Shown: piece after piece, positions 17,982 to 25,796 of the stretch
How positions within the stretch are numbered: the first letter of the stretch is position 1
Layout: each line of letters begins with the position of its first letter
Source of the DNA: Shewanella metallivivens
Lineage (GTDB): Bacteria > Pseudomonadota > Gammaproteobacteria > Enterobacterales > Shewanellaceae
Direction: 5' to 3'
Assembly: GCF_028750675.1 (NCBI RefSeq)
Contig: NZ_JAQQPZ010000015.1
Location: forward strand, 45,767 to 109,766
DNA length: 64,000 nucleotides
Notes under the pieces: generated by a model
The model's input: the letters and a program-made list of their open reading frames with translations, nothing else
What the model was told of the DNA's origin: nothing
The model's database searches: none
Made by a program: the position numbers and the translations under genes

Positions 17982-19160
17982 TCACCCGCTACAGGTCTCA
18001 TTGTGATTAAGTGCTAAGCCCAGTATCTGATTGCTCACTTGTTGCAGTGACAACATGCCGCCAATGCGCAATAACTGATGTTGCCAGCATAATAAACCGC
18101 GATGATCCATACTCGGCTGTGATAGGGGCTGTGGCGTTAGCCATTGCTTACTTGCTAAGTCGAAGCGGTATTGATATTTACCGGGTTCACTTGGCAGACC
18201 GTTATAGCCAATGCCTGAATAGTTATATGGATTATCACTGCCACCTAAAAAGACGATTTGGCCACCTTTTGGGGTCATTATCCCTGTTGCGGCCATACGA
18301 TAATGTGCGGTTGGCGTATTTGACTGACTTGCAGATTGCTCCTCGGGTAGATTTGCAATTGAATAGTGCGGCAACAATTGCCAATCAATGCGTAAGTGAT
18401 TGCTAGGGTTAATCTCTCCCAATAAACACACTGGTGAGGCTTTATAGCTTCTGCGTGCATTAATGTTTGGCTGCACTTTAACCCCATCACACAACACTAA
18501 CCGATTACCGACTATGCCAACAGCCTGGCCAAAAACTGCTGGTGCAGGGATAGGGCTGGCTTGCGCCCAGGTGTCAGCTTGGGTGTCATACACTTGGACT
18601 AAATTAACATTACCGTCGTTGTGCCAACCGCCAAACAGATAAATATAACGCTGCTGGTAGGTGGCTGCAGTGGTGTCATCTACGGCTACTGGCATATCGG
18701 CAATGCGTTGGTAGCTGTTGCTGCTAATGGAATATTGATAGTTATCTACAGTGCTGATTTCATCATGGTTTCTAGCCACGGTATAACCACCAAATACATA
18801 TGCATGCTCTTTTATGCCCACCGCAATAGCCGCCAAGCGGCCTGATAATGGCGCGACATGTGGTACCGCTTTTATGGATTGCCATTGAGCTGCAGGGTCA
18901 TTGATGGGTAATGCCCACGCAAGGTTATGCACGTCTTGATAACCTTTGCCTTTACCTAGGCCCATAAAGCTTAATAAATAAGTTTGCTCGTTGCTGCGTA
19001 CCATTGCTACTGCGTTATTGCTCACGGCTTGAGGTAAAGGCGGTATTTGAGCCGCGTATAGCGGTGCAGATACCATTACGGCTGACCATAGGAATGCCAA
19101 ATACAAACGCTTAATAGCTGCTTTTGCAGGCATATAATGAGATAAAAATAAGCGTGGCAT
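17982..19160 (-). CDS. Exported kelch-repeat beta-propeller protein
   Basis: A 392-residue protein with an N-terminal signal peptide (hydrophobic core about 20-35, cut after PLYAA). Several kelch motifs follow: AYVFGGYT, YIYLFGGWHNDG, NRLVLCDG and QIVFLGGSDN, each followed by a W or Y-rich strand. This predicts a six-bladed propeller resembling periplasmic NanM/YjhT-type proteins. No neuraminate genes are near, so I do not assign a substrate. The ATG at 19160 has AGGA upstream. It is the last gene of the sigma/anti-sigma/lipoprotein operon, 53 bp after the lipoprotein. Confidence 0.8.
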   Translation of the reverse strand: MPRLFLSHYMPAKAAIKRLYLAFLWSAVMVSAPLYAAQIPPLPQAVSNNAVAMVRSNEQTYLLSFMGLGKGKGYQDVHNLAWALPINDPAAQWQSIKAVPHVAPLSGRLAAIAVGIKEHAYVFGGYTVARNHDEISTVDNYQYSISSNSYQRIADMPVAVDDTTAATYQQRYIYLFGGWHNDGNVNLVQVYDTQADTWAQASPIPAPAVFGQAVGIVGNRLVLCDGVKVQPNINARRSYKASPVCLLGEINPSNHLRIDWQLLPHYSIANLPEEQSASQSNTPTAHYRMAATGIMTPKGGQIVFLGGSDNPYNYSGIGYNGLPSEPGKYQYRFDLASKQWLTPQPLSQPSMDHRGLLCWQHQLLRIGGMLSLQQVSNQILGLALNHNETCSG

Positions 19161-19213
19161 AGTGTCTGTCCTATGTTGATATGAGCGAACGCATTAGGCA
19201 ATTAAAGGCGACT

Positions 19214-19552
19214 TTAAGGCCGAATACCTTTGCCCATGCGTATTTCAATTGTTTGTAGGTATGGCGGTGTTGTGTCATCGGGACCATTTTGTTCGACAAT
19301 AATATACCAGTCAAAACCCAATTGCTCGGTGAGTATGGACGCTTGAGTTTGTGCATTAATCAATAAATCAGCCTTGTGTTTACTGGTAATGCTAAGCAAA
19401 TAGTAATTATCGGTAATCTTGCGCTCAAGGTAACGGTATCCTTCTGCTTGTTCATATTGGGGCACAGCGGTTGTACTGCCACAACCACTGAGCGCTACTA
19501 GGATAAGCAGCGAGCCAAGTAAGCCCGTAAGTAATTTAACCCTTGTGTGCAT
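19214..19552 (-). CDS. Small lipoprotein in the ECF sigma operon
   Basis: A 112-residue predicted lipoprotein: signal peptide, lipobox LVALSGCGS with the lipidated Cys near residue 24, then a compact domain containing ASILTEQLGFDWYIIVEQ. That segment resembles the CC0125/CC1285 family of small lipoproteins, which carry a similar alpha-beta motif (A-LT-QGFDWF). Resemblance is from memory and moderate. It starts two bases after the anti-sigma stop, so translation is coupled. It may be an envelope sensor or partner for the anti-sigma factor; this is inference from position. Confidence 0.65.
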   Translation of the reverse strand: MHTRVKLLTGLLGSLLILVALSGCGSTTAVPQYEQAEGYRYLERKITDNYYLLSITSKHKADLLINAQTQASILTEQLGFDWYIIVEQNGPDDTTPPYLQTIEIRMGKGIRP

Positions 19553-19554
19553 TT

Positions 19555-20325
19555 TTATTGTCCGTTGGCTAATTGATTAAGTGCTTGTTGTTCTTGTGTC
19601 AGCGTTAAGGGCGCATCGGCAATGAGCTGGTCGAGCACGTCATCTAGGGCAGATGCACCGCTTGCCGTTTGATATTGGGTCTGATGTTCAGGGTTGACGT
19701 TATATTCCACACTGGCTATTTGTTGCCATTGCCCTTGTTGCTCACAGGCTATAATACTGCTTTGCTGGGCATGATCTTGCACTGCATATTGGCGGCACAA
19801 TTGACCTTGTGGGTTGTAAAAACTGAGTTGAATGGTCATAACGCTGTCGTCATCGAGCATGGTTTCAATACCACTTGGCAGGTAGCTCAGGGGCTCGCTA
19901 ATGTCGTCAGGTAGCAACGAATGATTTTGTGTAGTGAGGCCTGTTTGATTTGGCGAATCGACTTGATAGACACCATACCCAGCTATAAGCACTATTATGG
20001 CAATAGCCGCGGCATATTGCTGAACGTGTTGTTGTGCTTTACGCCACCATGGAAACGCAACCACGTTGTCGGGCACAGGGCTGTTTGTTACCGGATTATC
20101 TGCAACAGACTGAGTCTCAGTTAATAATGCTTGTGTGGCTGCCGGAATAGGGTGTAGGTCAATGGCTTGATAATGCTCTTGCACCATCGCATCAACCATA
20201 GCCAGCTCGGCAAGTCGCTCTGCGATGTCTTCGTTATCGATAAGCGCCATTCTAACCTGCTCCATTTCCTGCTCAGGTAATTCGGCATCTAAAAAGGCTG
20301 ATAGGGTTTCATCACTTAAGTTCAT
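19555..20325 (-). CDS. Membrane anti-sigma factor
   Basis: A 256-residue protein with an RseA-like N terminus (LSDETLSAFLDAELPEQE) expected to bind the sigma factor, a linker, one transmembrane segment at about 105-120 (AAAIAIIVLIAGYGVY) and a periplasmic C-terminal domain of about 135 residues. No HxxxCxxC zinc motif is present, so this is not a ZAS-type regulator. It overlaps the sigma gene as ATGA. The periplasmic part probably senses an envelope signal, with sigma release by proteolysis, as for RseA-type factors. Confidence 0.88.
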   Translation of the reverse strand: MNLSDETLSAFLDAELPEQEMEQVRMALIDNEDIAERLAELAMVDAMVQEHYQAIDLHPIPAATQALLTETQSVADNPVTNSPVPDNVVAFPWWRKAQQHVQQYAAAIAIIVLIAGYGVYQVDSPNQTGLTTQNHSLLPDDISEPLSYLPSGIETMLDDDSVMTIQLSFYNPQGQLCRQYAVQDHAQQSSIIACEQQGQWQQIASVEYNVNPEHQTQYQTASGASALDDVLDQLIADAPLTLTQEQQALNQLANGQ

Positions 20326-20810
20326 GCCATGCTCCCGTTGGGTTGTTTAAAAAAGCTCACCATATTGGCCCTTGCTCTGGCGAGGCGACTCATTATGGTA
20401 CCGGTTGGAATGGCTAATATATCAGCCGCTTCGCTGTAACTCATACCTTGTACAGCAATTAACGATAGCACTTCACGTTGATCATCCGATAAGCTATTCA
20501 TCGCTTGATTAACTTCGCCTAAGGTGATGTCGTTAATGATATCAGCTTCACCGTCGCTGTAGTTTTCAGCTTGTAGTTCGGGTTTTTGAGTTGCCTCAGT
20601 GCGCACTTTTTGTGAACGATAATCATCAATCCATTGATTTCGGCATACTTTAAATGCCCATTTTAGCAGGGGCACATCTTCTGGTGGTGGCGACTTAAGG
20701 ATACGCAATAACGTATTTTGCACTAAGTCATCGGCATCGGGCATTGATCCGGTTAATGAGTAGGCAAAGCGTCTTAATGCTGGCAGCAATGTGGTTAATT
20801 CTGTCTTCAT
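20322..20810 (-). CDS. ECF-family RNA polymerase sigma factor
   Basis: The 162 residues contain region 2 (DADDLVQNTLLRILKSP and WAFKVCRNQWIDDYR) and region 4 (LSDDQREVLSLIAVQGMSY and IPTGTIMSRLARAR), the minimal ECF architecture. It heads an operon with the anti-sigma, lipoprotein and kelch genes. The -10/-35-like motif at 20844-20872 lies 34 bp before its ATG and recurs before the Ala/Ser/Thr-rich gene at 24305, so it probably autoregulates. The ECF subgroup is not assigned. Confidence 0.92.
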   Translation of the reverse strand: MKTELTTLLPALRRFAYSLTGSMPDADDLVQNTLLRILKSPPPEDVPLLKWAFKVCRNQWIDDYRSQKVRTEATQKPELQAENYSDGEADIINDITLGEVNQAMNSLSDDQREVLSLIAVQGMSYSEAADILAIPTGTIMSRLARARANMVSFFKQPNGSMA

Positions 20811-20843
20811 GTTTTAAGTTAGCCTTAACGTGTTACTTATAGA

Positions 20844-20872
20844 GATAACGAGCCAATAGATTATTTATTCCA
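20844..20872 (-). promoter_or_regulatory. Putative ECF promoter of the sigma/anti-sigma operon
   Basis: Read on the minus strand: TGGAATA, 13 bases, CTCGTTATC. GGAAT and CGTT, 16 bases apart, fit typical ECF -35 and -10 elements. The -10 part begins 34 bp before the sigma start codon. The same motif precedes the gene at 24305. Confidence 0.65.
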
Positions 20873-20880
20873 GTTAGGAG

Positions 20881-20906
20881 GGAATTTTTTATTGTTGTCA
20901 GACGTT
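20881..20906 (+). promoter_or_regulatory. Possible ECF promoter of the S8 peptidase gene
   Basis: GGAAT at 20881-20885 and CGTT at 20903-20906 are 17 bases apart, and the -10 part ends 38 bp before the peptidase ATG. The match beyond these core bases is weaker than for the two minus-strand motifs. Confidence 0.4.
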
Positions 20907-20943
20907 TTAATGTTACACACTATACGCCAAGCTAGGTCAATCA

Positions 20944-22350
20944 ATGAGAGTAATGAAAAAATATAAACTGACATTATTAGGCTTAGCCTTTGTGCCTTGG
21001 GTAGCTACAGCCCAGCTATTACCTATTACTCAGTTGCCTGACACCATTGTGGATCAGCTTGATCGTAGCGTAAATCGTAATGCTGAACGCTTACAAGAAT
21101 TAAAACAACAACGCTTAATTGAACAACAACTGCAAAAAACACTCGCGATTAAAGCACAGCTATTAGACCCGCTAGTGCAATTGCCTAGCGTGTTACCCAT
21201 ATTAGATACCCGTAAACAGCTAGTGTGGAATGAGGTTGAAGTTGAACTTGGGCAACGCGCGGTTGAGCGTGAGTGGCTTCTGTTATTATCAGAAAATCAA
21301 TGGCGACAAGTACTTGAGGTAATGCCTGCGTTAAGTCAGTACGTACAAACACGCAAAAAATTAACCAGTCTAGGTGTTGAGTTAATTAAACTGCAAGTAC
21401 CAGAATCGTTAGACAATAAACACATGTTGCGTCAACAATTACCTGAGTTGCTCGCACCTTATTTAAGTCGTAATTTTATTTACCAGCCCCAAATTCAAGC
21501 CACAGAAGCACCGGTTATAGCCCCGAAAGCTGCAATCGTACCAGCTGATAACAACGTGCCTGCAGCCATGTGTGAATTACCTATTTCGTTGGGTATGGTC
21601 GATACAGCCATCAACCCCAAGCACAGCGCTTGGCCGAATATGGCTGAGCGTTTTGCATTAATCCAACAGCACTTTTTACCTGAGTCAATTCCCTTGTCTT
21701 ATAGCCACGGAACCGCAGTTGCTGGCGTGTTAGCTGGTGACAGTGAAGAGTTAGTCCCATTATTGCCATCGCTCACCTTGTACAGTGCTGGGGCATTTTA
21801 CGCGCAAAATAAATACCAACAAGGGGCAACATTAGACAGTATTCTTCAAGCATTAAATTGGTTAGTTGCACAGCAAAGTCGGGTGATCAATATGAGCTTA
21901 ACAGGGCCTGATAACCCAGTGTTAAGCGAGGCGGTTACCCGATTAATTGCGAAGGAGGTTATTTTGGTGGCTGCGGCGGGTAATGGTGGTCCCGCGGCGG
22001 CGCCATTGTATCCCGCCGCATATGATGGGGTCATCGCCGTTACCGCAGTAGATGATTCAAACCGATTATATCGCTGGGCTAATCAAGGTGAATATATCGA
22101 CTTTGCAGCAAATGGGGTAAAAGTATTAACCGCTCGCGCAGACGGCTCAATAGGTCGTGAGAGTGGCACGTCAATGGCGACGCCTGTTGTGAGTGCTAAA
22201 GTAGCGTGTTTACTTGCATCGTCCCCCACATTGACTCTGGCGCAAGTTGTGCAGCAACTACAACAACAAGCGCAAGACTTGGGCGAACCGGGTAAAGACA
22301 ATCAATATGGCTATGGTTTATTAACTCGCCCTTTAAAAACTGGCTTGTAA
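20944..22350 (+). CDS. Exported subtilisin-like (S8) serine peptidase
   Basis: A 468-residue protein with a signal peptide (1-23, ending ATA-Q), a long Gln/Leu-rich helical pro-region (about 30-175) and a subtilase domain with the triad D220 (GMVDTAI), H255 (SHGTAVAG) and S410 (GTSMATP); N347 (AAAGNGG) is the oxyanion residue. All catalytic residues are intact, so it should be active in the periplasm or outside the cell. It is divergent from the ECF sigma gene, and its 3' end overlaps the convergent barrel gene by 18 bp. It may process a locus product or the anti-sigma factor; this is untested. Confidence 0.88.
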   Translation: MRVMKKYKLTLLGLAFVPWVATAQLLPITQLPDTIVDQLDRSVNRNAERLQELKQQRLIEQQLQKTLAIKAQLLDPLVQLPSVLPILDTRKQLVWNEVEVELGQRAVEREWLLLLSENQWRQVLEVMPALSQYVQTRKKLTSLGVELIKLQVPESLDNKHMLRQQLPELLAPYLSRNFIYQPQIQATEAPVIAPKAAIVPADNNVPAAMCELPISLGMVDTAINPKHSAWPNMAERFALIQQHFLPESIPLSYSHGTAVAGVLAGDSEELVPLLPSLTLYSAGAFYAQNKYQQGATLDSILQALNWLVAQQSRVINMSLTGPDNPVLSEAVTRLIAKEVILVAAAGNGGPAAAPLYPAAYDGVIAVTAVDDSNRLYRWANQGEYIDFAANGVKVLTARADGSIGRESGTSMATPVVSAKVACLLASSPTLTLAQVVQQLQQQAQDLGEPGKDNQYGYGLLTRPLKTGL

Positions 22351-23265
22351 CAATAATCCCGCACGGGTTTCATCGTAATCTGCTGTGCTTAAGGTGGATT
22401 GAAAATCACCGTATTCAACCGACGTTAATACCGCCCAATGTTGGCCTAAATTGACCTCCCATCTGGCATCATATTGTTGATGCACATCATCACGACGACT
22501 ACCATCATCTTGAACCTGATAATCACGTTGACTGAGCTTTAAGCCAAATTGCAGTTTTTGTGTTAATTGCCATAATGAAAATTGATTAGACACGCGGGCG
22601 TTTAAGCCTGTCGCGGTATAACTGAACTCAGTGGCATTGGCTTCTTCATCTTCATAGGTTGCACCTAGTGAAATAAAGCGCTGGCCTTGGTCAAAAAACC
22701 AAAATGAATCAACTGTAGCGCTATAACTTTTGGCATCACGTTGCTCAATTTGATCAAACTGTTTATCGGCATGCACTAGGCTTGGGCGTAAAAACCAGCT
22801 ATCAGATAAGCTGTGCATGGTATAAACGCTAAATTGGGTTAAGGTTAAAAAGTCGCTGCCATCCAAATCGGCCTGAGCATGATAAACGTTGGTACCTATG
22901 GTGGTTGTGGTTAGTGCATAGCTCACATCGGCAAAGGCTAGCTGTAGGCGTGAATTATAATCACTGGCCGTTTGATAGCTTTTATCATTGATACTGTAAC
23001 CAGTGTCTATACGTAAATTGTCACTTACTTGCCAACCCAGGTCGAGTTGAGCATCGAGTACAACAGCATTGTCGGACTGACCACTCGCTTGCTCCAGTTC
23101 ACTAATGTTAACGTTAGACTGATATTCCATTCCGGCTTTGGCTTTACCACTCAATGACCAGGAATCGGCATTGTCATTTGCCCATACGTTTACCCATAAT
23201 AATGGGCTTGCACTGGCCAGTACGATAGCTGTTGAAAACGCAGTGTTACGATTGAATAAGGCCAT
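22333..23265 (-). CDS. Outer-membrane beta-barrel protein (DUF560-like)
   Basis: A 310-residue protein with a signal peptide (cut near VWA-ND) and alternating amphipathic strands to a C-terminal phenylalanine (LLLQASF), the usual outer-membrane insertion signal. Repeated GY/W and Tyr-Asp strand motifs resemble the barrel domain of DUF560/surface-lipoprotein-assembly proteins, but the N-terminal TPR part of Slam proteins is absent. ATG at 23265 has AGGA nine bases upstream; the longer TTG start at 23286 has none. It follows the Ala/Ser/Thr-rich gene by 74 bp on the same strand. It could export or anchor that protein. Confidence 0.72.
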   Translation of the reverse strand: MALFNRNTAFSTAIVLASASPLLWVNVWANDNADSWSLSGKAKAGMEYQSNVNISELEQASGQSDNAVVLDAQLDLGWQVSDNLRIDTGYSINDKSYQTASDYNSRLQLAFADVSYALTTTTIGTNVYHAQADLDGSDFLTLTQFSVYTMHSLSDSWFLRPSLVHADKQFDQIEQRDAKSYSATVDSFWFFDQGQRFISLGATYEDEEANATEFSYTATGLNARVSNQFSLWQLTQKLQFGLKLSQRDYQVQDDGSRRDDVHQQYDARWEVNLGQHWAVLTSVEYGDFQSTLSTADYDETRAGLLLQASF

Positions 23266-23298
23266 GATGTGAGATCCTAAAGTCAACAGGGAAGATAA

Positions 23299-23316
23299 GC
23301 CGGCAATATTGCCGGC
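23299..23316 (-). promoter_or_regulatory. Intercistronic palindrome between the Ala/Ser/Thr-rich and barrel genes
   Basis: A perfect 18-bp palindrome (GCCGGCAATATTGCCGGC) between two genes on the same strand. No T-run follows, so it is not a standard terminator. It may be an mRNA stabilising stem giving unequal expression of the two genes. Confidence 0.5.
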
Positions 23317-23339
23317 ATAAACGAGGTAGGATTAAGCGC

Positions 23340-24305
23340 TTATAAACCGCTGGTTAATCGAATCGTATTTTGGATTGTATTATTTACTTCAGCACTTACG
23401 GTTTGACTCACGGCTTGGGTCAATTGTTCACGTGCATTTTGTTGAACTAATTCGCTCGCACTTGCCTGTAATTGCTGCTGAACAGCAGTTAATGCACTGG
23501 CATTGACGGCGGCAGAGGTGGCTTGTGACACTGCAGCGGTAGTTGATACTGATACGGCGTTGCTGGTGGCGATAATCGCATCAGCATTGATGCTGCTTTG
23601 CAGTTGCTCCGCACTATTGATTGCGCTGGTGGTTGCTAACTCGGTTGCACTTTCTGCTGCACTGTTTAAAGCAAGTTCAGTTGAGTTAGCCGCTGTTAAA
23701 GCACTATTTACTGAGGTGTCAGTTAATTGGGTTGATGAATCAACCGTTGTGGCAACCGTACTAGACGCAGAGGCTAACGTTTGTGTTGCTGCCATTTCAG
23801 CTGTAACAGCAGTTTGACCGCTAAGCTCAGTAGCCAGTGTCACGCCGCCATTCGCTAGCCCGCTAAGTTGTGAGCTGGCAATTTGCGATACTGAACCAAC
23901 ATTAGCACTTGTAGTATCTACCGCTGTGCTAGTTAATGAGTTGACTGCCGTTAGCGTTTCGGTTGGCATTGATAGTATTAATTCGCCGTTAGCTGATGTT
24001 GATGATTCAGCCGTCATTGAGTCAGAGTCATTTGTTTCGCTCGATTCAGCGGTCTCAGTGTCATTCGCCGCGGTTTGATCTGTGCTGCTTTCAGTGGCGG
24101 TATCAGACGTTGCGGTATCATTAGATGCTTCAGCCTGCTGACTATTTTGAAGGTTAGCGCTAGCGCTTAATTGTGCTGATTGGCTTTGGCTAAATTGCAC
24201 ATCAGCTTGTGCAGATGTTGAGGTTGAAACAGACATTTCAGCACTCATGGCCACCGTTGAAAAACAGGCTAGTGCGATTAAAGTAGGTTTGAATAATGTG
24301 TTCAT
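23340..24305 (-). CDS. Exported Ala/Ser/Thr/Gln-rich low-complexity protein
   Basis: No family was recognised. The 321 residues begin with a clear signal peptide (ending STVAMSA). The mature chain is made almost entirely of A, S, T, Q, N, V, L, E and D: it has no Lys, His, Cys, Trp or Tyr, one Phe, one Pro and two Arg. The first third is polar and acidic (Ser/Thr/Asp/Glu), the remainder Ala/Ser/Thr-rich with loose repeats such as LALNSAAESATELAT. GAGGG before the ATG at 24305 supports the start, rather than an in-frame codon 54 bp upstream. It has a shared ECF-type promoter. Composition recalls amyloid or fibrous surface subunits. Confidence 0.75.
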   Translation of the reverse strand: MNTLFKPTLIALACFSTVAMSAEMSVSTSTSAQADVQFSQSQSAQLSASANLQNSQQAEASNDTATSDTATESSTDQTAANDTETAESSETNDSDSMTAESSTSANGELILSMPTETLTAVNSLTSTAVDTTSANVGSVSQIASSQLSGLANGGVTLATELSGQTAVTAEMAATQTLASASSTVATTVDSSTQLTDTSVNSALTAANSTELALNSAAESATELATTSAINSAEQLQSSINADAIIATSNAVSVSTTAAVSQATSAAVNASALTAVQQQLQASASELVQQNAREQLTQAVSQTVSAEVNNTIQNTIRLTSGL

Positions 24306-24340
24306 TGTAGTTCCCTCGTTGTTGTCGTGATTGACACAGT

Positions 24341-24370
24341 GATAACGAGACAGCGACAAGTTCTATTCCA
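24341..24370 (-). promoter_or_regulatory. Putative ECF promoter of the Ala/Ser/Thr-rich gene
   Basis: Read on the minus strand: TGGAATA, 14 bases, CTCGTTATC. Sixteen core bases are identical to those before the sigma operon, and the -10 part begins 36 bp before the start codon (34 bp for sigma). This strongly suggests control by the same ECF sigma factor. Confidence 0.65.
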
Positions 24371-24446
24371 TTTATTTTTTAAAAAATTGAAAATAAATTA
24401 AATTAGTGGTTTATTCATTTTTTGATTGTGCAGATAATTAAAAACA

Positions 24447-24478
24447 AAACGGGCTTATCATTGCTGATAAGCCCGTTT
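24447..24478 (-). terminator. Rho-independent terminator of dusB-fis
   Basis: Fourteen-base arms (AAACGGGCTTATCA and complement) flank a TTGC loop 27 bp after the fis stop, followed on the minus strand by a T-rich run. Confidence 0.88.
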
Positions 24479-24504
24479 CATTACAATCACTTAGACACTA
24501 GGTC

Positions 24505-24810
24505 TTAGTTCATGCCGTATTTCTTTAATTTCTTACGTAAAGTACCACGGTTGATACCTAACATATTAGCAGCGCGCGTTTGGTTGCCACGAGTGTGTTG
24601 CATAATGATGTCTAGTAAAGGCGCTTCAACTTCGCACAATACCATTTCATATACTTCAGAAGCTTCCTGACCGTCTAACTGAGAGAAGAAGTTAGTTACG
24701 GCACGTTTAACTGCGTCACGTAATAACTGCGGCTTGATAGTGCCGTTTGCTGTTTCGATTTTGCCTACGGTAAGCTGGTGAACTTCTGTGTTAGTTGTCT
24801 GATCAAACAT
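24505..24810 (-). CDS. fis: Nucleoid protein and global regulator Fis
   Basis: Fis bends DNA, activates rRNA promoters and assists site-specific inversion and replication control. The 101 residues match enterobacterial Fis in length. The C-terminal helix-turn-helix is highly conserved (GNQTRAANMLGINRGTLRKK), and the N-terminal part fits the beta-hairpin region. It follows dusB by 23 bp in the conserved dusB-fis operon and is closed by a strong hairpin terminator. In E. coli this operon is growth-phase controlled from the dusB promoter. Confidence 0.98.
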   Translation of the reverse strand: MFDQTTNTEVHQLTVGKIETANGTIKPQLLRDAVKRAVTNFFSQLDGQEASEVYEMVLCEVEAPLLDIIMQHTRGNQTRAANMLGINRGTLRKKLKKYGMN

Positions 24811-24833
24811 TCTATTCTGCTCTTTATTAAATT

Positions 24834-25796
24834 CTAAACTAATTCATCAAAATAACATTCCACTAAGGAATGTTGCTGGGCAGCGGTTTCAAGCCGATTG
24901 AAGTCAGCACGAAATTGGCGCTGTTCCTCATGGTTTAGGTACCACCCGACGTGCTTTCTAGCAAATCGGACACCTTTATACTCGCCATATAAGTCGTAAA
25001 GTTTGTTAAGGTGTTCGAGCATCACAGTGCGTTGCTCGTCCGCCTTAATTGGCGCTAACTTTTTACCTGTTTCCAAGTAATGTAGGATTTCTTTAAAAAT
25101 CCAGGGCCTTCCTTGTGCACCTCTTCCTATCATCAGGGCATCGGCACCGGTGTAGTCAAGCACAAACTTGGCTTTCTCCGGACTGTCGATATCCCCGTTG
25201 GCGACAACAGGAATTGAGACATTCTGTTTGATGGCTTTAATCGTGTCGTACTCGGCAAAGCCTTTGTACATGCATTGTCTTGTGCGGCCGTGAACGGCTA
25301 ACGAAACGATGCCACAATCTTCAGCTATCTTGGCTATTTCAACACCATTACGATGTTCAGGTTCCCAACCTGTGCGAATCTTTAATGTTACAGGCACATC
25401 GACTGCACCCACCACGGCTTGTAAAATCTCTTTTACTAAATCGGGGCTTTGCATCAGCGCTGAGCCAGCAAACTTTTTATTCACTTTTTTTGCCGGGCAG
25501 CCCATGTTGATATCAATGATATGCGCGCCTTGTTCAACGTTGAACCTTGCGGCATTGGCCATTAACTCAGGATCTGCCCCTGCAATTTGTACGGAGCGTA
25601 TACCTTCTTCACCAGAATGCGTCATGCGCTGGCGGCTTTTATCACTGTCCCAAACGTCAGGATTTGATGAAAGCATTTCTGATACAGCTAAGGCTGCGCC
25701 ATAGTGTAAACAGAGATTTCGAAAGGCCTGATCGGTGACACCTGCCATTGGTGCCACAATCAGCTGGTTAGACAGTTGATACGGGCCAATTTGCAT
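24834..25796 (-). CDS. dusB: tRNA-dihydrouridine synthase B
   Basis: DusB reduces uridine to dihydrouridine in the tRNA D-loop using FMN and NADPH. The 320-residue protein shows the TIM-barrel start (LIVAPMAGVTDQAFR), the catalytic Cys in NMGCPAKKVNKKFAGSALM, the TLKIRTGW and VHGRTR segments, and the FMN phosphate-binding GADALMIGRGAQGRPW. An in-frame extension to 25853 is open, but ATG at 25796 gives the family N terminus (MQIGPYQL). It heads the dusB-fis operon. Confidence 0.96.
   Translation of the reverse strand: MQIGPYQLSNQLIVAPMAGVTDQAFRNLCLHYGAALAVSEMLSSNPDVWDSDKSRQRMTHSGEEGIRSVQIAGADPELMANAARFNVEQGAHIIDINMGCPAKKVNKKFAGSALMQSPDLVKEILQAVVGAVDVPVTLKIRTGWEPEHRNGVEIAKIAEDCGIVSLAVHGRTRQCMYKGFAEYDTIKAIKQNVSIPVVANGDIDSPEKAKFVLDYTGADALMIGRGAQGRPWIFKEILHYLETGKKLAPIKADEQRTVMLEHLNKLYDLYGEYKGVRFARKHVGWYLNHEEQRQFRADFNRLETAAQQHSLVECYFDELV

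Noticed and set aside
18011..18406. 131-aa plus-strand ORF opposite the kelch gene
   Set aside because: Lies wholly within the kelch protein gene, with no ribosome site and Cys-rich shadow-like composition.
25280..25738. Three overlapping plus-strand ORFs inside dusB
   Set aside because: dusB is intact and conserved on the other strand; the plus-strand frames have no recognisable features.
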